Shown here: positions 47,171-59,300 of the stretch, in pieces
How positions within the stretch are numbered: position 1 is the first letter of the stretch
Layout: every line of letters begins with the position of its first letter
Assembly (NCBI RefSeq): GCF_964340395.1
Contig: NC_135549.1
Location: forward strand, 9,331,342 to 9,395,341
Length of the DNA stretch: 64,000 bases
From: Glandiceps talaboti
Lineage: Eukaryota; Hemichordata; Enteropneusta; Spengelidae
Reading direction: 5' to 3'
Made by a program: the position numbers and the translations under genes
Notes under the pieces: model-generated
Database searches by the model: none
What the model saw: the letters and a program-made list of their open reading frames with translations, nothing else
What the model was told of the DNA's origin: nothing

Positions 47171-47197
47171 CTAGCTGCCAGCATCATTTGTTGATGT
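47171..47197 (-). CDS. STAB: Stabilin-like, window exon 25 (last codons and stop)
   Basis: The final 27 coding bases read TSTNDAGS and then TAG. The acceptor is tctaatttacag. It is supported by correct phase from exon 24 and an early stop that gives a tail length typical of the family. The 3' UTR runs on below 47171. I could not place a convincing poly(A) signal. Confidence 0.8.
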   Translation of the reverse strand, partial: TSTNDAGS

Positions 47198-47225
47198 CTG
47201 TAAATTAGAAAAAAGAAAGTTACTG

Positions 47226-47280
<55 letters not shown>

Positions 47281-47365
47281 AATGTGTGTGTGTGTATGTG
47301 TGCATGTATGTATGTGTGTTAGTGTGTATGTATGTACGTACGTACGTACGTACGTACGTACGTAC

Positions 47366-47396
<31 letters not shown>

Positions 47397-50300
47397 TGTA
47401 TGTATGTATGTATGTATGTATGTGTGTGTGTGCATACATGTATGTATGTGTGTGTTTAAGTTTGTGTGTGTGTGTGTGTGTGTACATACATAATCTTAGG
47501 TATGAGTGTATGTGTGTATCTGTGCATACATCAAGATATACTCCAGTACATGGATGAATGTATTAATGATACAAGTCTGTCTGTCAGCATACAATGGTAA
47601 GTTGTATTCAGCAGCTATGTAGGTGTTGAATCTTGTTGGATTCTCAATGTCTACCAGTACTAAGGATAGATTTGTATAGCTTACAGACTGGATTTGGGAT
47701 ATTGTAAACAGACAGTACTCACCCCTGTCTCTGCATAGAGGGGATTATCAAATACTGGTTTATCATCATTCACTGTAGAAGGTGTACCCAATATAACTCT
47801 ACCACCTTCAGCACCACCCTATTGAAAGAGAAAACAAACCAACGAGTTCAAGTATGTACTTTTTGTGTATTTTACGAACTTCAAACATGTACTGTAAGAT
47901 ACTGAAATATATTGACAAGGGTATAGGATGTACTTACTGAAATATATCGACTACACACTATAGGACTATTAGGATCATTCAGTGTAAGTTTCCTTCTGTT
48001 TCTTCTATACCAGATATAGGAGAGGAATAGCACAACTGCCAGCACCACTATACTTACTACTACCAATGCTACAATTCTGGTTGTAGGTGAGAAGTCCTTA
48101 TTCTGAAAAGAGCAACAAAGAACTGATTGTAAAAAATAGTTACATCCCATAATAATTTTTTGAATTGTAACACCATTCCATATCATTGGATTACTGTTTC
48201 TGAAAGACTACATTATGAATCTAATAAAGAGTATCCCAACCCCTTAACTAAGTGAAAGTGTTTTGAGGGAACAATATTCCTGGAAGGATTATTTTTTATT
48301 CAGCTGTGGTACACTACCCTGGGTGTGATGATCATTCACTGACTCCCCCCCTGACCCCCTCCCCCCATAACGAAGGTATTGATTTACTTGATCTACTAGT
48401 ACATATATTTGCATACCACAGACCATTACAACAAATACTTCCACTTGTACACATAGCCCAAGCCCAAACTAAATTTCTCAATAACATAAAACTCAAAATT
48501 TAGAAGACTCTCAGGGGTATATATGTTTTGAAATTTTCTTCTGAAGTCTTTATCTGTTTTAGTTTTTGTTATAATCCAAATAGTTGCTTCATTCCATAAA
48601 TGGGGTACATTATGTGAGAGAGTACCTGGTACTTCTGTCATATGACACCTAAGCTTATACAATGTCATGTCAATAGTTTTACACAAGATGATCACAGTGT
48701 CTGGTTTCATGTGGATTAGTTTTATGACTTAGTTTAATATGACTTACAGTTTACAATGTGTCATCTTTTCTTTTTTCACTTCCTACTAAAAATATTTGAA
48801 AAGTCTGACACCCTATTTAAGGTTAAGGGTACACCTGTAATTACAAGAACTTACTAGAACCAAATACTTAAAGGTATATGATGGATTAGCATTTATCCAA
48901 GATATCCATGGGATACAAATATTGGTGTTTAAAGAATAAATGACAGCAACAATACTTTCTCTCAAAAAATTAAAGTAAAGTTCAGTACCTCAGAGACATC
49001 TGCTTCTGCTTTGCTAGTCATGATTGGTTTGACAAGTGGTTCATTTATCACGTGTAGAATACCATTGGATGTTGGAATGTCAAATTCCAATATAGGTACT
49101 TTATTGCTGTACCATTGTTCCTAAAACAAAACAATACCATTCAGATAATGATGCCAACATTTTATGGCATGGTGTAAAAAAATATACACAATCAAACAAG
49201 TTACGTGTCTAATCTCTGCAGTGATAATTGCATAATGTCACACAAGCTCAACAAATGGACATCGTTCGTTTAGGTCAATACCCCCCCCCCCCCCCCCAAA
49301 CAAATGCTCACAAGTGTGACATCAAACATTTATATATGATGTAAACTGTGATGAGAACTGTAGTGGTCACACCGCTATGACCGATGTAATAGAAAAACAT
49401 GACGGTAAACACACTAAAAATTATTAAAATACTACCAGAAACCCAGCACCATATCTCACATTAGAAGTACATTTTTATCAACTTATCAACATCTCAGTAA
49501 CAAATACAAAAGCTGTTATCATTGAAGGAGTGAAAGTTTTCCATCGAAATTTGGTTTGAAGTGTGAAAGTGAAGTTTAGCAATGGCAAAGCTGCCAGACA
49601 CCCCCCCCCCCCATGAATGAAGTTTGCTTATTTAGCTTGTGTGACATTGTGTAGTCGTCCCTGAGAGAGATGTAATTTCATGAACTTGATAAAATGTTGA
49701 TAGTATTTGAATTACATAACCAATTTGGGTACATGTAATATTTCAAACTTACCAAATGAATATTTTGATGTTGTTTTGTTTCTTGGGAAAGGGAAGGAGA
49801 AAGGACTTCCACTATTCCCTTACTACACATAAACCTGATTTCAAGTCAATGTCTCTTTGGCAGGGTATTAAATAGAAAGCATTTCTACAGATGGTGGCCT
49901 TTCAACCTCTGTCTACACCTACCTCTTTTCCTTTTGTAAGATGAATGACGCTACCAGACATAGTGGTGTACATTTTACCATCACTGAATTGTCGCTGACT
50001 CTGAGGTTGGAGTTCAGACACAATATGGCTCTGTATCCCCTTTGTAGTCAGAGTCTAAAAGTTGGTAGAAAATTAGACTTATTAATTTACAAATAATATC
50101 AACCTTTTTTTTTGGTAAAATCATATATAGTACTTTATTATCAACCATGGACAAAACAATTCTTTGTGAAAAAATGCAGTGGTATTTTGAAAGATTTGGC
50201 TGAAAAAAGCAGAACTTGAATCCCCATGACAATATAGTTAAAAAGTGACTGAAGGAATGTTAATAGGCAATGAACATTGTTTATGTAAAGATGCCTATAA

Positions 50301-53300
50301 TGTAAAAAAATTGAAAACTTACTGTGTTTGGGGAAATGTTTCCATTTATTGGAACAAAAATGGTCAATGTTGATGTGACATCTTGTAAAATGCTGACTAA
50401 GGCAGCTCCATCCTTAGATTCCATGAACATGATAGACTAGAATAGAAAACATACATATTTTTAATGGACAAACAATTTATTACATTTCAATATATGCATT
50501 CTTTCTTTCCAGACCTTATTTATCTTCTGATGGTCACAAACTAACAACTCCTGATGTGTTCATCACAACCGTCAAAAAAGAAGGAAACACTGAGTAGAAA
50601 GATATCCTTAGGACCCAATAGCTTGTTCTTCTTTGGAACACCTTTGGAATCCCTTGCCTATTTCTCTTTAGAAACTATTGAACTCCCCTCCAAAATATTT
50701 ATGAATCAAACCGCAAACTAACAAACTCTAACTAAATGTTTGTTTTCGCTTTATATAGTTTGTTTCACTTTCTCTAAGACAAAGACTCGGTGTTTATCCT
50801 ACGAGTAAAATGCATAAATGAGATGTTTAGAAAGTCGAATAATAATACACCTCCAAATCAATACTTGGTCTGCTTCCCTGAATATAGTAACTCTATCCTT
50901 TATACTTACTGTAAAGAATTCACTGAAATGATTGATAGAAGCCAATGTTTCATACATATCACCGTTACATAACGTTCCATTGCCAACATAACCGTTTTTA
51001 CATACGCAGCTACCCCCACCATAGGGATTTCTATCTGTAAGATTAAACCATGCAATTCATTCACATCAAATGTTTGTAAATTCTCATTTCCAAACTGTTA
51101 GTAAAGAAATTGATTTAAAATTTTTATATTCAAAACAACAAGGAATAAGTTCTCAAACAAGTATAAATTTCATTAGATCATCCCCCCCCCCCCCCCTGTT
51201 ACTGGGGTTCTTATAACCTACTGATGTACTGATACGTAACTACAACTGTAACCAATTCCTACAAAATGCACCCCATGCATGTGATTACACTTGCCTTAAA
51301 ATAAGAATGCTATATGCAGTATTGATTGTAAAGATGAGTGAATTAATTCTGACATATATACTGGAATGTGCATATCAATACTGATAGAGATTACTCCATA
51401 ACTAATATCACCATTACAGCAATTCTTGAGTTAGCTAAAAAGCTAACGCAAACATTCTGCCTGAATGGCACTCCAATGGCAATACCGTAATATTCTTTTG
51501 TTTTTATTTTCTAACTTGGCAAGAATCCACGCATACCTGTTACTGGAAATTCTAAGCAATAGGCATTTTCTGAACATTCTGAAATGAGTCTATCACATGC
51601 ATCAACTTCAGGTGGTTTTGGGTGACAATCAGTGATGCCATCTCCTACCAGGGGATAATTACACATACAGCTACGCGAGTTCTGAAAGAAAGCAATAACA
51701 AATGATAAATTCTTTTACATAAAAATCCTTACCATGGAGTGCTACCATATCTGCTCACAATTATTACCCCTGGCACAGATCAATGGCAGCACAACACCTC
51801 TTTACACATTCTCAACTCCCTTGGGAGCATACAATCCGTTGCAGTGAATAGGATTTAAGCATTCACATTGCAATCTCTATCCTACCCGGTCCTCAGTTAT
51901 ACAGCTGGGTTGACTTGCTTTTTTAGTCCTATCAAATTCATTGCCACAAATGTTTTTTTTTAAAAACACTTACTGGTCCTGTGTATCTACATGTTGCATT
52001 GCTATGGCAACCACCATTTAATCTTTCACACAGATCAACACCACGACAGACAATTCCATCTCCCTCATAATTTTCATGGCAAGTACATCGTACAAGTGTA
52101 TCTGTTTGGTTACAGTCAGCATGATTACTGCAGCCACCATTGTCATATTCGCATCTATCTATGACTGGTAATCAAAAACATACAAAAAAGACAAATATTA
52201 CATATTGCACAAAACTTAAAAAATTTACAATTTCTAAATTATCATGTAGGCTTTAAATGCCTCTCCATGTGCTAATGCTTTTTTAAAAAGAAGAAGTGTA
52301 CATCACAAGAAAATTGGTAGAAATATTTTTCCCCATTAAAAATGACAACATAATTTTTTTCAAATTAATCTAAATTTGAAAACTGAAACATAGACATAGC
52401 ATTAATTCTCCCATAACAAATAAAATTCCAGACGTGTAACAATGTAACTAATGACCCTGACCCACTTACTTACCTGTACAATCTCTGCCATTGCCGTAAT
52501 AGTGTGGACTACATTCACACATATTATCGGGTCTACACACAGCATGTGTGTGACACGGTGGGTCACAGGTTGGTAGAGGAGCTGTTAACCGTGTTGAACA
52601 GTAGGGTCCAGTCCAACCATGGGCACAGAAACATGACCCGTCTCCTGTCATTCCATCAATACAAGTACCATGCTCTGAACACTGGCATGCTGTGAACAAC
52701 AATAATAATAATAATTATAATAATTTAATAATAATAATAATGATACACATGAAGTAGTAAAGCTAATGAAGAGACAGCTTTTTAATATGTGGTTATTGCA
52801 TGTACAGTTCAAGTGATCCACACACATCAGGCAAGTTTCACACCATGGGTTTCATCTTCTAACAACTGTGGTAAGGTTTTCTATAAAGAAGAGCGCCATC
52901 TAGTGGTGGATATTCATGATGAATTGGACCCATAGAAATCAGTGTTATCTTGTTAGAATTATAAAGGTTGACACTGTCAGCTGGGAAATGAATAATACCT
53001 CAACATCAAACATTTTAGTGTTACCACAGCAACAGCTGATTTGTTCTGACTTCTACACAGTTGACTTTCACCATTTTAGAACCATGTACCAGATTTTTAC
53101 CATAATTTAACAGTTATTTAGTCACACTATCAAATGTGCATGTTGCTTGATCAACTAAAGCCAATGTCATGATACCACTATCTACTGCCACAGAAAGCCA
53201 CAACTGTAATATCAACCTACCTTCACATTGGCGGCCAAAGAATTCAGGCTGACATATTTCACAGGCATCTCCAGCGAATCCTGGCTGACATGTACATGAC

Positions 53301-56300
53301 CCATTCTCAAGGTGTCCATCTTTACATGTACCATGTCCATTGCACGGATTACGGGAACCACCAGGGCATTCTGTAGATGGAAATTAACAACATTACAACT
53401 GTTATTCACAAAACACTACAAGTTGGGTTTACTGACTTTCAAATTATGGAAAATAACCTAAAATCACCACAATAATCGATACAAATGAATGCCGACTGGC
53501 TGAATGAAGACTTACCTCTGCAATCGGCACCATAGTGGTTGGGACAACAATTTGGCTGCATGTTCATTATTGTACATTCTTGCCGGCAACCCGTCTCAAA
53601 TTCAAACCAACCAATTCTATATCGACAGTCAGTTACAGCACCCTAATATATCAGATAACAAAGAGATTACAATATAATCAGAAAGTGGACCTTTACAAAC
53701 ATTTCACATGACCCCCAGGAGATAGCAAGACAGAATTTACAGATAGCATCATAGTATGAATGACTGACTGACTGGAAAAAAATGTCTACAATAAGGTGAG
53801 TTATATAAAGGACAATCTCTACGGCTGCCTTTACAGCAATCTTTCTTTGAAATCACAAACCAGGATTCTGTTACATGTAACTTTATAGATAAACAACTAG
53901 CAATACTCTACATAGTATACTTACTGTTGGTTTGCCGTTCGGAGGACACACAGGTGGGAAACTGCAACTTCCACAACGACTCTGAAATAGTTGGAAAATA
54001 TTTCCCATTAAAATTCTACATAACAATAACAATCTTTATTGCATAACAACATGCCATAGCAAGCATGGTAAAGCATACAAAAATAACATGTTGTGAACAT
54101 ATATACATTTACATGTACTTGACAAGTCATGGAAACTATCACTACAACAACCTTAGTATGGGCATTTGTGCCTTCAGATTGGGATGTCTTCAATCCTCCT
54201 CACATCAGACAGATACTATCTTCACGTGCCAATACCCATTTTGGGGTAGAGCTACTGACAACATATACAAGTCTGTAAGTCACAGCTCATGGTAAAAAGG
54301 TCTATGTATGTATGTAAGTATATTTACCATCACAGTTGTCCTGCTTCTATTATCACATCTTCCACCAATACTTGGAGGCTCTAGTACACGATCTATACCA
54401 TGTGCTATACCACCATCATAGAGAAGGTTTCTCTCTACAAGTTTGCTGTTGCCTTCATTCAGATAGATGTCACCCTAGTTTTGTAGAAAATACATCAGTA
54501 TTCAAATAGATGTCACCCTAGTTTTGTAGAAAACATATCTGATTCAAATAGATGTTACCCTAGTTTTGTAGAAAATATATCTGATTCAAATAGATGTCAC
54601 CCTAGAATTAGAGTTCTGGGTCTAAATACACACTTCATCCAATCATTTGTCAACAAATGGAATAAAAGTTGATACAATTTATATTTCTATTGCATTCTGC
54701 TTTAGTACGAGGCTCAAACATCCAACAAACTTCAAGAAATTTGAACAATGCACATTCTTTGTGAATGAATGTTCATGGACTTTGCAGTCATGGTAGTAAG
54801 TTAAATGAATAAATATAACGTAATTCAAGGGAAACTTTTTTAAACATCAAAGCCCAAATTTTTGGATGTTTTTGTCAGCATTTCCAAGGGTACATTTAAC
54901 TATGGTACTATGAGCTAAAGTTATAAAAGAGGCAGATGGAATGTGAATGACTATCATGTATTCCATACAAGCCGTGTTTACTTACCTGGTTACCCCAGCA
55001 ACCAGCCGATATGTCAGAGCCTTGCATTGTTGTTAGATCAGGTGACACTATCAAATCTGACGAATACATCTGAAAAGAGAGAAGAAAAATAAGAGTTGAT
55101 AAACAATTAAAACATGTGTCTTGCTTTCCTCAAATGGACAAAACAACGACAGTTCATACATGACAATTGAGATTGTTAACTATGAGGGTTAACAAACTGT
55201 AGATATGACATAAAAAAAATATCAAAAAATGTCACATATGACGAAATGTCAAATTATTTCAATATAAAAACCTCTAGATGTACCTGATACATTAGAGAAA
55301 TTCTCCAAAATGTATGAATTTTATCCCAACCTATCTAACTTTCATTGTTACACTTATGTTCTATTTCACATTGTATGTAAAATATGTGGGTGGTAATATT
55401 TCAGCTTGTAACTAAATACATAATGATCATTCGTATTTGACTGAAGACAGGTCAAATCAGATAAAAGAACATCTTTCACATATGAAGGACAGTGTGGCAA
55501 AGCTTCCCACAACAAAAGATGTTGCTAGGTGGCCAGCACACCTTAAAATCAGTTTTATCAACATTGCCTGCATGTACTCTAACGTCCATAAATCCAAGGT
55601 TACTCAGCTCGACAGGTACACAATATAGAAATTGGACATGGACTACTCTCTGGTCTTGTTGCATGACTTTGATATCTGGGTTCTTACCTTTCTGTCTCTT
55701 ATCATATGATACTTCATGTATTCCACTAACGTGTCAGGATTGTACACATTTTCAATCTCATCTAGTTTTCCATCTGGTAGGGAGTTAAATGCATCATTGG
55801 TCGGCAAGAAAATAGTGAATGGTATATGTTGTGGATCTGATAACATTCTCTTTAAACCAGATGCTTCAAATAATCTCTTGAATATGGAATACTCATTCAC
55901 TTGGCCTATATCTTCAAGTGGTGGCGCTCCTCTGGTTCTTGGAGGCTGTGAATATTGAACAGTATTGTGTTTTATCTTAGAGCGGGATATATTCCTGGAA
56001 CTGGGTTTTGGACTACAAAAAGGTAATATGACAAGTAAACTTAGAATATTACCCTTTTACAGCAATGCAATGCACTGCAAGGCTGTAAACATGCAGGACT
56101 GTTACTCTGGGTTGAGCATTCATCATCCCATCCAAGTCACGTAAAACATGGAAGTCATGTTACAGCAGTGCAATGCAGAGCTGCGTGCATGTGCACATTA
56201 CTAGCTGTTTAATCTGGGCTAAGGGAGTGGACCACATTATAATACATAGAAGTCCTATTACAGCAATGTAATGCAGGGCTGTCCATGCTACTCTGGGCTA

Positions 56301-59300
56301 AGTGATTGGACCACGCTCTGCACAGGTAAGAAAATGTCCTGTTACAGCAATGTAGTGTAGGGCTGTACATAGGAATGCAATTCTGGGTTGAGCGCTCCAC
56401 ATTATGCACATGTCAACAATGTCCGTCCTGTAACAGCAATGTCATGTAGTGCTACGGTATGCTGTTATTCTGGGTTGTCAATGAGCACTCCACATTTGAT
56501 ACGCAACAGTGACAGTCTTGAATAAATTAATTTACAGTTCAGAATCATGAAATTCTAACTTAAGCAACCCTTTCCATTATATGTTCCATCATAAAGCAGC
56601 TAGTGTCAATTTAGTATATCATGGTGGCAATGCTGAGGGTATGTATACCATGGTGCCAGAGTGGCAACAGGTGTGTATAAAGCCATAGTGCTAGTGGTAT
56701 AGAGTGTATATGTCATATAGCGACAGAAGCCATGCGTGTTAGTGGTAGCGGGAGGGTACGTCATCGTGACAGAGGGTACATATGTCAGAGTGGTAGAAGG
56801 CATGCACACTTATAGTGATAGAAGTAGTGGCAGTAACGTCGTAATAGCACTCAGTCTGCATGTCATAATGGAAGAGAGTGCCATAGAGTCAGAGGGCACG
56901 CTGGTTATAGCAATAGAGGGTATATACATTATAGCGGCAGAGGGTGTGTATTCTTACTTATTAGTGGCAGAGGACATGTATATCACAGTGACAGAGAGTG
57001 TGTAGATTGGTGGCAGAGAAGTGCGTCGTCATAGTGGCAGTGGGTGTGTATGTTATAGTGATAGAGAGTGCACATATCAGGGTGGAGTGGGGTGTGAAGA
57101 GGGTAGTGGTAGAGGGGTCTACATCATGGTGGCATACTGAGCATATATGTCAGATTGGCATGCACAGCGTGTGGTACGTTATGACAATGAATAGATCCTA
57201 CATGACAGTAACGTAGTGAAATGATGATGAGAACAAGGAAAGTGCATTCAAAGATACCCAAACACCAAGCCTTAATAACTCCTTTGCACGATATTCCCTT
57301 TAACCCAGATAGTTCCCCATTATGAGCATTTATTTTCAAATATTTACAAATACTGAGATGATCGACTCACATAACATAGAGTCAACGTATCTTATTAATG
57401 CACCATAAAGATCTACTCATTTACTTGCTTAAATCTGAAGGAACCAGGTTGGTGTAGTCAAAAACTTGACTGGTAGACCTCCACCGTAAAGATCTCAACT
57501 TCTATTTCCCAATTCCCATAACATCAATCCACCACAAATACCCAAGTCCATCCACCCCAACTCCAATTCTCAACACCCATTTACCACAAATTTCCAATAA
57601 CTCTTCATTGTAGTTCCAAAACACCTATCTACAGCCAAACCACAGGGGGGCCAGGAAGTGTATTTTATGTTTTGTATGTATGTATGTATGTATGTATGTA
57701 TGTATGTATGTATGTGCGCGTGTGTGCGCGTGTGCGTGCGTGCGTGTATTTTAAAGTTATCTGTTGGTTGGTCGGTTTATTCATGTGATGTCGATAGGGG
57801 TATGTGAATGTTGTTTGGATTATTTGTTGTGTGAACATGGGAATTTGCATGTGCACATGTCTCCCCATCGGAATGTGTACCTCTTTTTTCAGTATCTGTA
57901 TGTACTTTACCATCAGCTAGTCTGGCAAGGGTTAGATGTGCTCATCATGCCAGTATGTGAACTGGACGGGCATAAGTACAACAGACACCTCTGTAAACTC
58001 AGCTAACCTCTACCCCAAACTCTTGCACCTCAAACCCAGCTGCCCACATCCAAACCCAAACTTAACCCCTAAACCATGCCATCATAGGACAAATTGAGGT
58101 ATACCAGGAATGGGGATGTATTGACACTGAAGTGATGATGGTTATGAAGATTTATCAAAACAAAATTAATTATTTATAGAGAATCAACTTAAAAAGGAAA
58201 ATTACACGAATTACAGCAAATGACAATAGTGTGGTGATAACTAGCACACAAGAGATATAAAGGGAGAGATATCAAGGGGAAAATCTAGAAATGATGCAGA
58301 GAGGAAAAAGATGGAGAAACTAAGGCCATGGGCAAAAAAAGAGTTAACTTTAGTATCAGATTAAAGTTTAGATCCCCACATAAACTTGAACATTGTTACC
58401 TGAATTTTTGATGGTTCATTTCAGTCTTTGTGAACAGACGGACTCACTATTCAGAACTTGTGACCAGGAAAAAGCCGTTTGTTTGTGTTTGGATCAAAGT
58501 TTCATCTGAGAGTACCAACACAGATGAATTTTCATTTGAAGACAAGTTTGTTTAAATGATTCACTTTCTTGCATAGGAAGAAAATTTATTGAAATATGTT
58601 ATAGTTCTTTTTGCATGTGATTTTGAGGTATTTCACTAAACTGTTATTTATGTTGAAACCAGGAATAAATTTAATGACCGCTATTCATGTAAAACGTTTT
58701 AAGAGTAGTATAATTTAGTACATAATTTAATATCATCTTGAGTAGAATATTTCCTGTAATAGATAATATATGGCGCATCCACATATAAAAAAAACATCAA
58801 CACAAAACCTACCATTTTTCAAGACATTTTTCCTTGAGATCATGGAGAAAGGTTTGTTCTGGCCAAGAATCAGAGCGGAGACATGGATTGCAAGGAGAGC
58901 ACGGAATGCAAGCATGGAATGGAAGCAAGAAGTGGAATGAATGGATAATGAACGCTAACCTGTGAACCAGGATGACTTGCCCCACTACCACCTGCACCCC
59001 TAGGATCAATTGAACCTCCTCTTGGATTATGGGGAGGGGGAGGACGATTATCATTAGGTTTAGGTGGGGGTAGTACCTCTGGTACCAGTATTTGATCCAC
59101 TTCCTGTATGACACCATTGGCAGTCAAGAAATCACTCTTCACAATGTTTGCATTTCCATTCAGAGTAACAGTATCCTAGAAAAAAAAAATATGCATGATA
59201 ATTTAATGATAATTTGATTTGTATGTGTCTCCTGTAAGAGTTTCACTTCAAATGTTTCTTATTAGTGTTTTGGTGTAACTCATTTTACAGTTCTGACAGC

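Larger units (their letters stand above)
47819..50909. other. Stabilin-like introns between exons 19 and 24
   Basis: Introns at 47819-47937, 48103-48988, 49121-49922, 50055-50322 and 50437-50909. They hold runs of C on the plus strand (48345-48366 mixed, 49281-49297, 49601-49612) that become G runs in the transcript. No extra exon was recognised. Confidence 0.7.
55946..58959. other. Longest stabilin-like intron (3.0 kb), repeat-rich
   Basis: Between exons 9 and 10, in phase 0. It holds a diverged array of about 90-105-bp units at 56055-56500 (TTACAGCAATG, then TCTGGGTTGAGC), a highly diverged array of roughly 30-bp units at 56620-57140 (GTGGCAGAGGGTATATATG-like), and a microsatellite at 57673-57745. 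No exon was recognised inside. Confidence 0.7.

Noticed and set aside
47062-47487. 141-codon minus-strand frame rich in His-Thr
   Set aside because: Translation of CA/CATA repeats, running past the true last-exon acceptor in the wrong frame.
51035-51536. Hidden Link-domain exon
   Set aside because: No open minus-strand stretch with AG/GT ends and a Link-type cysteine/Tyr pattern. The interval is AT-rich with a C15 run.
53212-53409. 65-codon minus-strand frame over exon 15
   Set aside because: A shadow frame. The EGF cysteine pattern and phase with neighbours are in a different frame.
56736-57216. Plus-strand frames with periodic V-I-V-T-E-G pattern
   Set aside because: Periodicity follows the degenerate ~30-bp repeat inside a stabilin intron, antisense to the gene.
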